Below the pieces are notes generated by a model. It was not told where the DNA came from. It made no database searches and saw only the letters and a list, made by a program, of their open reading frames with translations. From assembly GCF_024748615.1 (NCBI RefSeq), contig NZ_CP087168.1, positions 1,426,001-1,490,000 on the forward strand: 64,000 nucleotides of DNA. The letters run 5' to 3'. Numbering within the stretch: position 1 is the first letter of the stretch; each line of letters begins with the position of its first letter. This document shows, one piece after another, positions 25,560 to 35,237 of the stretch. This DNA comes from Pseudomonas sp. B21-048 (GTDB taxonomy: Bacteria > Pseudomonadota > Gammaproteobacteria > Pseudomonadales > Pseudomonadaceae). Made by a program: the position numbers and the translations under genes.

Positions 25560-25878
25560 AAAACGCTCCTTGCAGTAGCGGCTCGCCTTCGCCCACGACC
25601 AACCCTTCAAATTGCATCTTTTTCAACACGTCTTGCCAACGCGACCGTTTTTTCGAGTCGCTGTGCTGAAAGCTCAGCTGTTGATTGAAGAAGCGATTGA
25701 CCGCATTCAGTTGTTCGTGCTCGGACGCGTTGAGTTCGCCATGCAGCAGTTGACTCCAGGCCTCGATCCGTCCCCAGACACTGACCAACCCCGCCCGCAG
25801 AAAACTCGCCAGCAGCAGCCATCCGCCGAACCGAAGTCGGAGCGTTGACCCTCCTGGACTACGCGGACAGCAGGACAT
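25501..25878 (-). pseudogene. lapG remnant lacking the protease core
   Basis: The frame from ATG 25878 reads a hydrophobic N-terminal segment (FGGWLLLASFLRAGLVSV), then LapG-like WGRIEAWSQLL and NAVNRFFNQQLSF, and jumps directly to the LapG C-terminal sequence SRWQDVLKKMQFEG. Normal LapG has about 110 residues between these blocks, including the catalytic Cys, His and Asp of the transglutaminase-like fold. All are missing near nucleotide 25665, without a frameshift. The C-terminus overlaps the lapD-like start by 59 bases. The product may be made but cannot be a protease. Confidence 0.75.
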
Positions 25879-25975
25879 GTCTGGCTGCTCGGGTGCAGAT
25901 GTCTGAAGTCTAGGCGGGGTTTTCAGCGAGGAAGGGCAGGTCGTCGGACGAAAGGATGTCGGCAGGATGCTTTCC

Positions 25976-26133
25976 GTGGCGAGGGAGCTTGCTCCCGCCG
26001 GCCGATCCGCGCCCGGGCGCAGCAGTCGCAAGACCAGTCAGTGCGGTGTGTCAGGAAAAGTTGGGTGGCTGGTTTTGGGGTCGCTTCGCAACCCAGCGGG
26101 ACGGTGCGGCGTTCCGACAAGCTCCCTCGCCAC
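25976..26133. repeat. REP-like inverted repeat of the GTGGCGAGGGAGC class
   Basis: GTGGCGAGGGAGCTTGCTCCC (from 25976) and its complement AGCTCCCTCGCCAC (26120-26133) flank about 130 bases. The region between the lapG remnant and the YbaN-like gene holds no plausible gene. A shorter relative lies at 41744. Confidence 0.7.
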
Positions 26134-26158
26134 AAAAGCCCGTTGGCCACAGATGGGG

Positions 26159-26554
26159 TCAGGATTTATGCAGGGTTTTCTGCTTGAGGATATAAACCGT
26201 CACCAGCACTGCGCTGGTCAGCATGAACCCTCGCGCCCACGGCAAGGGTACCAGGTAGCAGGAAAGCAGGATGCTCGCCCACATCAACCCGATGGCGTAG
26301 ACCTTGCCCTTGAGCGGAATACCATTGCCGCTCAGGTAATCGCGAACCCACGGCCCCAGCCGTGGATGTTCAACCAGCCACTGATAGAAGCGCGGCGAGC
26401 TGCGGGCGAAACAGGCGGCCGCCAGCAACAGGAACGGTGTGGTGGGCAGCACCGGCAGGAAAATCCCGATCACCCCCAGCGCTACGCTCAGCCAGCCAAT
26501 GGCCAGCAGCACGTAGCGCAACATCAGGGGGCGGTTGCCTATGGGGTTGTCCAT
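26159..26554 (-). CDS. DUF454/YbaN-family inner membrane protein
   Basis: A 131-residue protein with three or four hydrophobic helices (about 12-50, 75-95, 98-118) and the family motif LPTTPFLLLAAACFARSSPRF. ATG 26554 follows AAGGGG at 6 bases. E. coli YbaN is the named relative; function unknown. It is 10 bases downstream of the UPF0149 gene and probably co-transcribed. Confidence 0.88.
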   Translation of the reverse strand: MDNPIGNRPLMLRYVLLAIGWLSVALGVIGIFLPVLPTTPFLLLAAACFARSSPRFYQWLVEHPRLGPWVRDYLSGNGIPLKGKVYAIGLMWASILLSCYLVPLPWARGFMLTSAVLVTVYILKQKTLHKS

Positions 26555-26564
26555 AGGCAACCCC

Positions 26565-27152
26565 TTAGTGGTGACGTGGCTTGAGGATCGCCGGTTTTTC
26601 GTCTGGCGCGTTGCACAGCAGGTACAGCGCGGTCAGGGCTTCCGGGATCTGCACGATCATGTCGTCCATCAAGTTGGCATCTTTGGCGATGTCTTCGAAC
26701 TCTGGTTGCTCGTCGAACAGACCCGAACCGACCATGATCGGCAGCAGCATTTCGCTGACTTCGTCTTCGGCGGTTTCGAACCAGGCGGCTTCGCGCAGGA
26801 ACACGCCTTCCATGAAACCGATGCACCAGCCGCGCAGGTCGGAATCGTCCGGATCATCACCCAGGTCGAGGTCGCACGGCAGCTCGAACTCTTCGTCGGA
26901 CGCCAGTTGGCGGGCGATGTGTGCCTTGAGCAGCAGCAGGGTGGATTCGATCGCTTCACGCTCGGTGTCGTCGGCGTAATGCGGCTCTTCGGCGAAGAGC
27001 GCGTCGATCCATTCACGGTCGGGAACGGTTTCGGAGCAGATCGACAGCGCAGTGAGGTAGCCGTGGGCGGCCACGTAGTCCAGCGCCTCGTCATGCAGCT
27101 CGTCGGCGTCGAGGAAGACTTGCAGGCGGGTTAATTGCTCAGCGAAGGACAT
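26565..27152 (-). CDS. UPF0149/YecA-YgfB family protein
   Basis: A 195-residue acidic helical protein with GWCIGFMEGVFLREAAWFET (about 128-147), the central family signature. Neither the YecA zinc tail nor any catalytic residue is present. Function in this organism is unknown. Confidence 0.85.
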   Translation of the reverse strand: MSFAEQLTRLQVFLDADELHDEALDYVAAHGYLTALSICSETVPDREWIDALFAEEPHYADDTEREAIESTLLLLKAHIARQLASDEEFELPCDLDLGDDPDDSDLRGWCIGFMEGVFLREAAWFETAEDEVSEMLLPIMVGSGLFDEQPEFEDIAKDANLMDDMIVQIPEALTALYLLCNAPDEKPAILKPRHH

Positions 27153-27470
27153 TAAAGGGCTACCTTGGGGAATATACGATGCGGGAATTCTAGGCCTTCT
27201 TGAGCGCTTGGGCCAGCCGTGCGGCTTATTTGCGCCGCTGACACACCACCTCTCCCTGTGAGCTGCCGCAGGCTCGGGCTTTTCATGTGTCCTATCAGCG
27301 GCGCCCTTTGCCGGACAGGCGTCGGGTATACTCGCGCGTTTTGTGATGCCCTGCTGGCGTCACGGCTGAAATATGCAGCGTCATGTAATGCGCACTTACG
27401 ATTTGTCGGTGCAGCGTTGGTGATTCTGAACCAGCCTTGCAGGGATGTTTCGGTGATTTTTGGAGTTTTT
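27153..27470. other. recQ upstream region
   Basis: 318 bases between the divergent UPF0149 gene and recQ. Contains GGGTATACTCG near 27327 (an extended -10-like TATACT without a convincing -35) and no supportable gene. A recQ reading frame stays open from 27219, but recQ homologues begin at 27471. Confidence 0.4.
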
Positions 27471-29600
27471 ATGCTCGAACAGGCTCAACGCGTTCTCAAG
27501 GACATCTTCGGCTACGACAGTTTCCGTGGCCGTCAGGGTGCAATCATTGAGCGCGTGGCCAGTGGCGGCGACGCCCTGGTGCTGATGCCTACCGGTGGCG
27601 GCAAGTCCTTGTGCTTCCAGGTGCCGGCATTGCTGCGCGAGGGGTTGGCGGTGGTGGTGTCGCCGCTGATCGCGCTGATGGACGATCAGGTCGCCACCCT
27701 CGAAGAGCTGGGCGTCGCGGCGGCGGCGTTGAACTCCACGTTGAGCGCGGAACAACAGCGTGATCTGGCGGCGCGAATCAAGCGCGGCGAGGTGAAAATG
27801 CTCTACCTGGCGCCCGAGCGCCTGGTTCAGCCGCGCATGCTGGCCTTCCTGCAAAGCCTTGAAATCGCCCTGTTCGCCATCGACGAAGCGCATTGCGTGT
27901 CCCAATGGGGGCACGATTTCCGTCGCGAATACCTGCAACTGGGCCAGTTGGCGGAATTGTTCCCCAACGTGCCACGCATTGCCCTGACCGCGACGGCCGA
28001 CAAGCGCACCCGCGAAGAAATCGTCGATCGCCTGCATTTGCAGGATGCCGAGCGTTTCCTCTCGAGTTTCGACCGCCCCAATATTTTCTATCGCATCGTG
28101 CCCAAGGAACAGCCGCGCAAGCAGTTGCTGGCGTTCCTCGCCGAGCGGCGTAGCGATGCGGGTATCGTTTACTGCCTGTCGCGCAAAAAGGTCGATGAAG
28201 TAGCGGTGTTCCTCAGCGAGCAAGGTTTTCCGGCGCTGCCGTACCATGCCGGTCTGCCCAACGACACGCGGGCTCACCACCAGAAGCGCTTCCTCAACGA
28301 GGAAGGCCTGATCATGGTTGCCACCGTGGCGTTCGGCATGGGCATCGACAAGCCTAACGTACGTTTTGTAGCGCACCTCGATTTGCCGAAGTCCCTTGAA
28401 GCCTACTATCAAGAAACCGGTCGCGGCGGTCGTGATGGCCTGCCGGCGGATGCCTGGATGGCGTACGGCCTGCAAGACGTGGTGATGCTCAAGCAGATGC
28501 TGCAAAACTCCGAAGGCGATGAGCGCCACAAGCGTCTGGAGCAGCACAAGCTCGACGCCATGCTCTCGCTCTGCGAAGAAACCCGCTGCCGCCGCCAGAC
28601 CCTGCTCGCGTACTTCGATGAAGACATGCCCGAGCCTTGCGGCCACTGCGACAACTGCGTCGATGGCGTGCAGACCTGGGATGCCACCGAGCCGGCCCGT
28701 CAGGCGCTGTCGGCAATCTACCGCACTGGTCAGCGTTATGGCGTCGGTCATCTGGTGGACGTATTGCTGGGCAAGGACAACGAAAAGGTTCGCAGCTTTG
28801 GTCATCAGCATTTGTCGGTATACGGCGTAGGCAAAGCGATGGGGGAGAGTGAATGGCGCTCCCTGTTCCGACAGCTGGTTGCCCGTGGTCTGGCGGATAT
28901 CGACCTCGAAGGCTACGGCGGGCTGCGCCTGAGCGACACCTGCCGACCGCTGCTCAAGGGCGAAGTGACCCTGGAACTGCGTCGCGATCTCAAGCCACAA
29001 ATCACGGCCAAGACCGCGAGCAAGAGCCCGGCCAGCCAACTGGTTCGCGGTGAAGAGCGCGAACAGTGGGAAGCCTTGCGTACCCTGCGGCGCAAACTGG
29101 CCGAAGAGCATGGCGTGCCGCCGTACGTCATCTTCCCCGACTCAACCCTGCTGGAAATGCTCCGCAGCCAACCGACCTCGCTGGCGCAAATGGCCACGGT
29201 CAGCGGCGTTGGTGCGCGCAAGCTGGAGCGTTATGGCGAGGCCTTCCTCGAAGTGCTCGGTGGCCAGGTCGAGGCGCCAAAAGTGGTGGCCGATGTGCGC
29301 CACGAGTTGATCACCTTGGCCCGGGCCGGCATGACACCACTGCAGATCGCCGGTCAGTTGCAATGCTCGGAAAAGAACGTTTACGCGATGCTCGCCGAGG
29401 CGATTGGCAAACAGCAGTTGTCGCTGGAACAGGCGCTGGACCTGCCCGAAGAGTTGATGGGCGAAGTCCAGGACGCTTTCCTCGACGGCGAAGGCGAACT
29501 GCCGCCCGTGTCGGAAATTGCTGCGCTTTTCGCGGGAAGAGTTCCGGAAGGCGTTTTGTACTGCGTTCGTGCTGCCCTGCAGTCGGAATTCGAAGTCTGA
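27471..29600 (+). CDS. recQ: ATP-dependent DNA helicase RecQ
   Basis: A 709-residue 3'-5' helicase acting in recombination and fork repair. Walker A TGGGKS (41-46), DEAH box at 138-141, helicase C domain with [13 protein letters not shown] zinc cysteines in the region of PCGHCDNC, and an HRDC domain near 530-600 ([20 protein letters not shown]). About 100 residues after HRDC are longer than in E. coli and include a helix-turn-helix-like stretch ([20 protein letters not shown]). The chosen ATG has GGAG about 5 bases upstream. Confidence 0.95.
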   Translation: MLEQAQRVLKDIFGYDSFRGRQGAIIERVASGGDALVLMPTGGGKSLCFQVPALLREGLAVVVSPLIALMDDQVATLEELGVAAAALNSTLSAEQQRDLAARIKRGEVKMLYLAPERLVQPRMLAFLQSLEIALFAIDEAHCVSQWGHDFRREYLQLGQLAELFPNVPRIALTATADKRTREEIVDRLHLQDAERFLSSFDRPNIFYRIVPKEQPRKQLLAFLAERRSDAGIVYCLSRKKVDEVAVFLSEQGFPALPYHAGLPNDTRAHHQKRFLNEEGLIMVATVAFGMGIDKPNVRFVAHLDLPKSLEAYYQETGRGGRDGLPADAWMAYGLQDVVMLKQMLQNSEGDERHKRLEQHKLDAMLSLCEETRCRRQTLLAYFDEDMPEPCGHCDNCVDGVQTWDATEPARQALSAIYRTGQRYGVGHLVDVLLGKDNEKVRSFGHQHLSVYGVGKAMGESEWRSLFRQLVARGLADIDLEGYGGLRLSDTCRPLLKGEVTLELRRDLKPQITAKTASKSPASQLVRGEEREQWEALRTLRRKLAEEHGVPPYVIFPDSTLLEMLRSQPTSLAQMATVSGVGARKLERYGEAFLEVLGGQVEAPKVVADVRHELITLARAGMTPLQIAGQLQCSEKNVYAMLAEAIGKQQLSLEQALDLPEELMGEVQDAFLDGEGELPPVSEIAALFAGRVPEGVLYCVRAALQSEFEV

Positions 29601-29720
29601 ATGACCTGCGGCACAGATGTAACGATTCAGTACAGAGCCAGCCTTGCCTATAGCCAAAGGTCATGCTTAGCTGACTAATAATTAGTTTTTCTCTATTTTC
29701 AGTCTAACCATGAGTGTTTT

Positions 29721-30155
29721 ATGCCGTTAACCGATCAACACCGCTTTGGCATGCAGCTGGCCCAGATGTCTCGTGGCTGGCGTGCCGAACTGGACCGCCG
29801 ACTGGCTGGCCTGGGTCTGTCCCAGGCGCGCTGGCTGGTGTTGTTGCACCTGGCGCGTTTCGATGAAGCCCCGACCCAACGCGAACTGGCACAAAGCGTC
29901 GGCGTCGAAGGGCCCACCCTGGCTCGACTGCTCGACAGCCTGGAAAGTCAGGGCCTGGTACAGCGCCAATCAGTGCTGGAAGACCGTCGGGCGAAAAAAA
30001 TCGTCCTCTGTGCCCCGGCCCGGCCCCTGATTGAACAAATTGAAACCATTGCCACCCAGCTACGCCATGAATTGTTCGAGGGCGTTGATGAGGCGGATTT
30101 GAAGGTCTGCATGCGGGTCCACGGGCACATCCTGGCCAACCTGGAAAAGTCTTGA
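29721..30155 (+). CDS. MarR-family transcriptional regulator
   Basis: A 144-residue winged-helix dimer-type regulator: QARWLVLLHLARFDEAPTQR, the recognition helix ELAQSVGVEGPTLARLLDSL and wing residues QSVLEDRRAKKI with the Asp-Arg-Arg typical of MarR. Preceded by an AT-rich stretch (29670-29705) likely to hold its promoter. Ligand and targets unknown; the same gene lies between recQ and the fimV-like gene in other Pseudomonas. Confidence 0.9.
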   Translation: MPLTDQHRFGMQLAQMSRGWRAELDRRLAGLGLSQARWLVLLHLARFDEAPTQRELAQSVGVEGPTLARLLDSLESQGLVQRQSVLEDRRAKKIVLCAPARPLIEQIETIATQLRHELFEGVDEADLKVCMRVHGHILANLEKS

Positions 30156-30177
30156 GGCATAACCACGTGTTGGACTT

Positions 30178-30250
30178 TTGAGATACCCCGTTGGGCAGAC
30201 TATAAAGAACTACTAGGCAATATCGTGTTCGTACCGGATGTGCGAACACG
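30178..30250 (+). promoter_or_regulatory. Sigma-70 promoter and inverted repeat before the FimV-like gene
   Basis: TTGAGA (30178-30183), 17 bases, TATAAA (30201-30206) is a good sigma-70 match. Downstream CGTGTTCG (30224-30231) and CGAACACG (30243-30250) form a perfect 8-bp inverted repeat in the 5' untranslated region, a possible operator or mRNA hairpin. Confidence 0.55.
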
Positions 30251-30283
30251 TACAGGTTGGTTCTGGTTATCTAAGGGATGCTC

Positions 30284-32092
30284 ATGCTCGAGAGTTGGCA
30301 CGTTGTATTGCGGTGTTGCACCAGGCTGCTGCTGGTCGGTGGTGCCGTCACTTACTCGGCATTGGCCCCTGCGCTCGGGTTGGGTGAGATTACCCAGCAT
30401 TCGGCGTTGAATCAGCCGTTCAATGCCGACATCGCCCTGGTGGATGCGGGTGGCCTGGAGGAGGACGAACTGTCCGTCAGCCTGGCGACGGCGGACGAAT
30501 TCAGCCGCGCCGGTGTCGAGCGGGTGTTCTTCCTCAACGATCTGAAGTTCACTCCTATCCTGCGGGGCAACCGCAGCCTGATTCGGGTGACTTCCAGCAA
30601 ATTGGTCAAGGAACCCTTTCTGAATTTTCTGGTGCAGCTCAATCAGCCCAATGGGCGTTTGCTGCGCGAGTACACCGTGCTGATCGATCCGCCGGGTTCG
30701 CCGGCCACTGTTCCCGTCAACGATGACCCTGTGCCGCGTCCTCAGTCTTCGGCATTCCCATCCGTGGAACCGGCTATAGCACCGCCATCTGCCGTGAAAG
30801 GGACGACACCCAAGCCTGATGTCGATAAACCAGCCGCCACGCCTGCGAGTGATCCTGTTGCTGAGCAATTGGCCGCCAGCGTGCTGCAGAACCAAGCGTT
30901 GCAAAAGACCATTGATGAACTCAATGCGAAGCTTCAGGCTCAGGACGAGCAGATTGCCCGCCAGAAAAAGGTGACCGAGCTGCAAGCCCGATTGGCGGAA
31001 GTCAAACAGGCAGCGGCGGTGCCGGTGACGCCCGAAGTGATGTCACCGACATCCGCAGAAACAGAAGAGTCTGAGCCGATTCCGTGGTTGCTGATCATCG
31101 GGTTATTGGCGCTGATGGCATTGGTGTTGCTCGCCGTATTCATTCGCCGTCAACGACAGCAGGTCCAGGCTCAGGTCCAGTCCGGGCCGTTGCCCGTACT
31201 GCCGTCGCGTCACGAGCCGGTACTCAACCGCCCGGCAGAACCCGCCCGGTCGACGTCCCTGCCGCAACCGGTAGCCGACTCGGCCGAAGAGACACCCGCA
31301 GGCGATGTGCTGGAGGGGGTGGGTATCTATCTGGCGTATGGCCGTTTGTCCGAAGCGGCCGGACTGTTGCGAGAGGCGTTGGTCAGGGAACCCCAGCGCA
31401 CCGATCTGGCCGTGCAGCTGTTGGAAGTCCTCGGTAAACAGGGTGACGTGCAAGCTTATGAGGCGCAGGAAAGCAGCCTGCGAGACGCCGGGTTCGATGC
31501 ACAGCAACTTCAGGACATCCGCGCCCGCCATCCGAAACTGATCAGCTCCGCACCGGCGGTCGCCGCCGTAGCAGTGGTTCCTCCCACGCCTGCAATCCCT
31601 GAAGCGGCACCGAGCGATGAGTTCCAGTTGAACCTCGATGACCTGTCGATGGATTCGAATTGGGACCTGATCAGCCCCTTCGAAAACTCATCATCCAGCG
31701 CTAAACCGTCGAATGAGTCAGCGCAGGTAGACGACCCCGGGTTCACCTCGAATCTGCATGTATTGCCCGATGTTTTCGAAATGCCCGAGGAGCCGACGCT
31801 GGACGAGCCCGAGCTTGAATCGATCGCCGAACCTGATGCTCAATCTCTGGACGAGACCTTTCTCAACGAGTTCAGCGATCCCGGCCAGCCGCTGGAGCTT
31901 GAGCCGCTGAATGCCGAATTGATGGATCTTGAGCTGGCCGGGCCGAGCAGCGCAGGCAAACTCGAACAGGCCCAGACCTGCATCGACGATGGTGATCTGG
32001 ACAGTGCCATCGAGCTACTTAACGAGTTACTCAAGGAAGGCGACGAACCGCTCAAGGAGACGGCCCGGACGCTGTTGGCGGGTATCCGATAA
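30284..32092 (+). CDS. FimV-like peptidoglycan-associated membrane protein
   Basis: A 602-residue protein with a signal segment (about 1-28), the FimV N-terminal domain (GLGEITQHSALNQPFNADIA, 30-130), a coiled coil (about 200-245), one membrane helix (IPWLLIIGLLALMALVLLAV), TPR-like helices near 345-400, acidic linkers and the FimV C-terminal motif (LEQAQTCIDDGDLDSAIELL). It is shorter than true FimV (over 900 residues) and no LysM domain is evident. ATG 30284 is preferred over 30278 because AAGGG lies 6 bases before it. FimV proteins organise polar structures; the role of this short paralogue is unknown. Confidence 0.85.
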   Translation: MLESWHVVLRCCTRLLLVGGAVTYSALAPALGLGEITQHSALNQPFNADIALVDAGGLEEDELSVSLATADEFSRAGVERVFFLNDLKFTPILRGNRSLIRVTSSKLVKEPFLNFLVQLNQPNGRLLREYTVLIDPPGSPATVPVNDDPVPRPQSSAFPSVEPAIAPPSAVKGTTPKPDVDKPAATPASDPVAEQLAASVLQNQALQKTIDELNAKLQAQDEQIARQKKVTELQARLAEVKQAAAVPVTPEVMSPTSAETEESEPIPWLLIIGLLALMALVLLAVFIRRQRQQVQAQVQSGPLPVLPSRHEPVLNRPAEPARSTSLPQPVADSAEETPAGDVLEGVGIYLAYGRLSEAAGLLREALVREPQRTDLAVQLLEVLGKQGDVQAYEAQESSLRDAGFDAQQLQDIRARHPKLISSAPAVAAVAVVPPTPAIPEAAPSDEFQLNLDDLSMDSNWDLISPFENSSSSAKPSNESAQVDDPGFTSNLHVLPDVFEMPEEPTLDEPELESIAEPDAQSLDETFLNEFSDPGQPLELEPLNAELMDLELAGPSSAGKLEQAQTCIDDGDLDSAIELLNELLKEGDEPLKETARTLLAGIR

Positions 32093-32149
32093 ACTTTTTC
32101 CCTGTAGGAGCGGGATAGCGATGCCCTCAGCTCTGGAGTTTTACCCATC

Positions 32150-32437
32150 ATGACTGCACATAAACCGGAAATCGTCATCACCTACTGCACGCAATGCCAA
32201 TGGCTGTTGCGCGCCGCTTGGCTGGCCCAGGAACTACTCAGCACCTTCGGCGACGACCTGGGCAAAGTGTCCCTGGTGCCCGGCACCGGCGGGGTTTTTC
32301 ACATTTTCTGTGATGAGGTGCAGATTTGGGAGCGCAAGGCCGACGGTGGTTTTCCCGAGGCCAAGGTGCTCAAGCAGCGGGTCCGCGATCAGATCGATCC
32401 GGACCGCGACCTCGGCCACAATGACCGCGCTCAGTGA
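32150..32437 (+). CDS. SelT/SelW/SelH (Rdx) family protein, Cys form
   Basis: A 95-residue thioredoxin-like protein with CTQC (about 13-16) near the N-terminus, the Cys version of the CxxU motif of selenoprotein W, and GTGGVFHIFCDEVQIWERKA. Probably a thiol redox factor; partners unknown. Its 3' end overlaps the convergent transporter gene by 7 bases. Confidence 0.85.
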   Translation: MTAHKPEIVITYCTQCQWLLRAAWLAQELLSTFGDDLGKVSLVPGTGGVFHIFCDEVQIWERKADGGFPEAKVLKQRVRDQIDPDRDLGHNDRAQ

Positions 32438-33324
32438 GACGCGGCTTCTGCCGCCCCGGCGTTCTTGCTTGAACTGCCGGACAACCGGCTCGAGACCACG
32501 ATAGCCACGATGATCAGCGCGCCGCCGATCAGCATGCGCAGTGTCGGGTTTTCATCGAACAGCAGCCAGGCCAGGGTGATGCCGTAAACCGGTTCCAGAG
32601 CGAATACCACTGATGCAGTCCGGGCTTTGATCACCGCCAGGCTGGCGACGAACAGGCTGTGGGCGACGCCGGTGCAGAACACCCCGAGCAGGCCGATCCA
32701 CAGCCAGTCGATGGCGTGCACTTCGCTCAACTGCGGTGCCGCCACCGGCAGCAGGCAGAGCGCAACCACCACGTTCTGACACAGTGCAGCCTGCACCGGC
32801 GGGATTCGTCCGGAGCTGGCGCGGTTGGTCAGGGACAACAGGGCGAACAGCAAGCCGGACGCCACTGCCCACAACAAGCCAGTGGTGGCGCCGCTGGCCA
32901 GATCGAAATCCGGCGTGACCAGTACCAATCCGACGCTGACCAATACCACCAACAGGATTTCGTTGGCGCGGATGCGCTCGCGGAAGATCAGCCCTTCGAG
33001 GATTACGGTAAACGCCGGGAAACTGGCAAAACCCAGGGTCGCGATCGCCACCCCGGCTACCTTCACCGCGATGAAGAAACTTACCCAGTGCCCGGTCAAC
33101 AGCAAGCCACTGAGCAGCAGGCGACGCAGGTCTACAGCGTCGAGTTGTTGCCAACGGGTATTGCTGGCGAACCGTGCGAAAAACGCCAGGGCGAGAACGG
33201 CAAACGCAGCGCGGCCAAAAACGATGATGGCGGGCGAGGCGGCGGCGAGCTTGCCGAATACGCCGGTCAGGCCGAACATCAGTGCACCGATATGCAGAGC
33301 GCCAAGGGCGGTACGGGGAGTCAT
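32431..33324 (-). CDS. DMT-superfamily (EamA) transporter
   Basis: A 297-residue inner membrane protein with about ten helices in two EamA halves (residues about 8-140 and 150-285). Substrate cannot be told. It is divergent from no gene but lies 100 bases downstream of an AraC-type regulator on the same strand, which probably controls it. Confidence 0.88.
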   Translation of the reverse strand: MTPRTALGALHIGALMFGLTGVFGKLAAASPAIIVFGRAAFAVLALAFFARFASNTRWQQLDAVDLRRLLLSGLLLTGHWVSFFIAVKVAGVAIATLGFASFPAFTVILEGLIFRERIRANEILLVVLVSVGLVLVTPDFDLASGATTGLLWAVASGLLFALLSLTNRASSGRIPPVQAALCQNVVVALCLLPVAAPQLSEVHAIDWLWIGLLGVFCTGVAHSLFVASLAVIKARTASVVFALEPVYGITLAWLLFDENPTLRMLIGGALIIVAIVVSSRLSGSSSKNAGAAEAASH

Positions 33325-33423
33325 TGCAATCCTTGATAAACGTAGTGAGTCCGGCCGACAACACGGTCGGCCCCCGTAGCATTGAATCGTGCTGAGTCGG
33401 TTATGTCTGTCGCCAGACTCGCG

Positions 33424-34182
33424 TCATTTGTCGCCAGCCTCGCGGCGCAATTTACCGGGTGAGGCACCGAACTCACGCAGCACCGCGGCGGCGAACGCAC
33501 TCTGCGAGCTGTAACCGACCCGACAGGCGATCTCGCCGATGGGCAGCGCCGATTCGCGCAACAGGCTTGCGGCAATGTGCAGCCGACGACTGCGAATGTA
33601 ATCCATCGGCGTCTGCCCGCATTCCGCCACGAACCGTGCGTGCAACCGAGCGCTGGACAGGCCGGCAATGCGCGCCAGATCGGCGACTTGCAGCGGATAG
33701 GCCGCGTATTGATCGATGTGCGCATTCAGCGCCGCATAAGGCAGACGCCGACCGCCCACAGTGTCGGGTTTGGCGTTGTTGAGGCTGGCCAGCAACAGCA
33801 CTGCGCCTTGCTGGGCGATCAGCGGATCACTGACCTGACTCCCCGCCAGCCAACTCACTAGTTGGCTTTGCCCGGCATCCAAGGGAAGGCGCCCGGCGTT
33901 GTCGAGCAAGCGCCGACTGGCATCGGCGTGATCGCCAAGGGACTGAGAAACCCATTGGTCGCTCGGCACATCCAGCACCAGACAACGACTGCCATGGGCG
34001 CTGTCGCAGGCATGATGCGCGCCCGATGGCACCACCACGAAACTCTGCTGCACTACCTGACTGCCATGCCCCTCGACCTCGAAATCCAGCGCGCCTGACA
34101 GCCCGAACACCAATTGCGCGTGGTCGTGGCTATGGACGATCAGGTCGTGGGTGTACTGGCGTAGCGTGAGGATCGGTCTCAT
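33424..34182 (-). CDS. AraC-family regulator with cupin domain
   Basis: A 252-residue protein: cupin-like sensor (about 10-90, with HSHDHAQLVFGLSG and GAHHACD) and a C-terminal double helix-turn-helix (about 155-245; VADLARIAGLSSARLHARFV, IGEIACRVGYSSQSAFAAAV). Likely regulator of the adjacent DMT exporter. Confidence 0.88.
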   Translation of the reverse strand: MRPILTLRQYTHDLIVHSHDHAQLVFGLSGALDFEVEGHGSQVVQQSFVVVPSGAHHACDSAHGSRCLVLDVPSDQWVSQSLGDHADASRRLLDNAGRLPLDAGQSQLVSWLAGSQVSDPLIAQQGAVLLLASLNNAKPDTVGGRRLPYAALNAHIDQYAAYPLQVADLARIAGLSSARLHARFVAECGQTPMDYIRSRRLHIAASLLRESALPIGEIACRVGYSSQSAFAAAVLREFGASPGKLRREAGDK

Positions 34183-34318
34183 CGCAGGTCTCCTGGGCAG
34201 GTCGCCAGTCTACACCGGGTGCAGCCAGACTCGCGCTGTCACAAGACTGACTTGCCACTGTCATGGGCAATTCACCCGACCGGCGCAAGCTTGCCAAAAC
34301 TTGTCCTGAGGGTTGCCC

Positions 34319-35134
34319 ATGACCAGCGCCGAGCTCGCCAAACCCAGCCGTAAGCAACGTGTGCGGACCTTGTGGATTTCCGATGTGCATTTGGGCACCC
34401 GAGACTGTCAGGCCGAACATCTGTCGCAGTTCCTCAAGGGCTACCACGCCGACAAGATTTACCTAGTCGGTGACATCATCGATGGCTGGAAACTGCGCAG
34501 CGGCATGTATTGGCCGCAAGCGCACACCAATGTGATTCGTCGTTTGCTGACCATGAGCAAGCGCGGCACGGAAGTGATCTATGTCACCGGCAACCATGAC
34601 GAATTCCTGCGCCGTTATTCGAAGCTGATGCTGGGCAATATCCAACTGGTGGACGAAGCCGTTCACGTGACCGCCGATGGTCGTCATCTGCTGGTGATTC
34701 ACGGCGACCAGTTCGACGTGATCACCCGCTACCACCGCTGGCTGGCGTTTCTCGGCGATTCGGCCTACGAATTCACCCTGACGCTCAACCGCTGGCTCAA
34801 CCATTGGCGTGCCCGTTATGGCTATGGCTATTGGTCGCTGTCGGCGTATCTCAAGCATAAGGTCAAGACTGCCGTCAGCTTCATCAGCGATTTTGAAGAA
34901 GCCATCGCCCACGAGTGCGTCAAACGCGAATTGCACGGGGTGGTGTGCGGGCACATTCACCATGCCGAGATTCGCAAGGTTGGCGAGGTGGATTACCTCA
35001 ATTGCGGGGATTGGGTGGAGTCATGTACGGCGCTGATCGAGCATTGGGACGGCTCGATCGAGCTGTATCGATTGGCCGATGCCCAGGCACGGGAGGCAGA
35101 ATTGAAGGCCATTAAAGTCGTGGAGCCGGCTTGA
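34319..35134 (+). CDS. UDP-2,3-diacylglucosamine diphosphatase-type metallophosphoesterase
   Basis: A 271-residue calcineurin-like phosphoesterase with the LpxH-type metal motifs: SDVHLG, GDIIDGW, GNHDE, HGDQFD and GHIHH. Annotated relatives are called LpxH-like; this form is longer than canonical LpxH (about 240) and may be the LpxH2 type whose lipid A role is unproven. ATG 34319 follows GAGGG at 7 bases. Confidence 0.85.
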   Translation: MTSAELAKPSRKQRVRTLWISDVHLGTRDCQAEHLSQFLKGYHADKIYLVGDIIDGWKLRSGMYWPQAHTNVIRRLLTMSKRGTEVIYVTGNHDEFLRRYSKLMLGNIQLVDEAVHVTADGRHLLVIHGDQFDVITRYHRWLAFLGDSAYEFTLTLNRWLNHWRARYGYGYWSLSAYLKHKVKTAVSFISDFEEAIAHECVKRELHGVVCGHIHHAEIRKVGEVDYLNCGDWVESCTALIEHWDGSIELYRLADAQAREAELKAIKVVEPA

Positions 35135-35204
35135 AAATCAGGTGTGTTGGCTGACCGTATCGCGGCATGGGGATCTACACATTTCTTGAACTACAGAGAT
35201 TTAC

Positions 35205-35237
35205 TCTTGGGTCTTGGGTCTTGGGTCTTGGTGTTGG
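35205..35237. repeat. 7-bp tandem repeat TCTTGGG
   Basis: Three perfect units and a fourth altered one directly border the left arm of the long inverted-repeat element. Possibly slippage-generated at the insertion edge. Confidence 0.85.

Noticed and set aside
35205..35237. Considered as a CRISPR-like array
   Set aside because: Units are 7 bases and contiguous, with no spacers.
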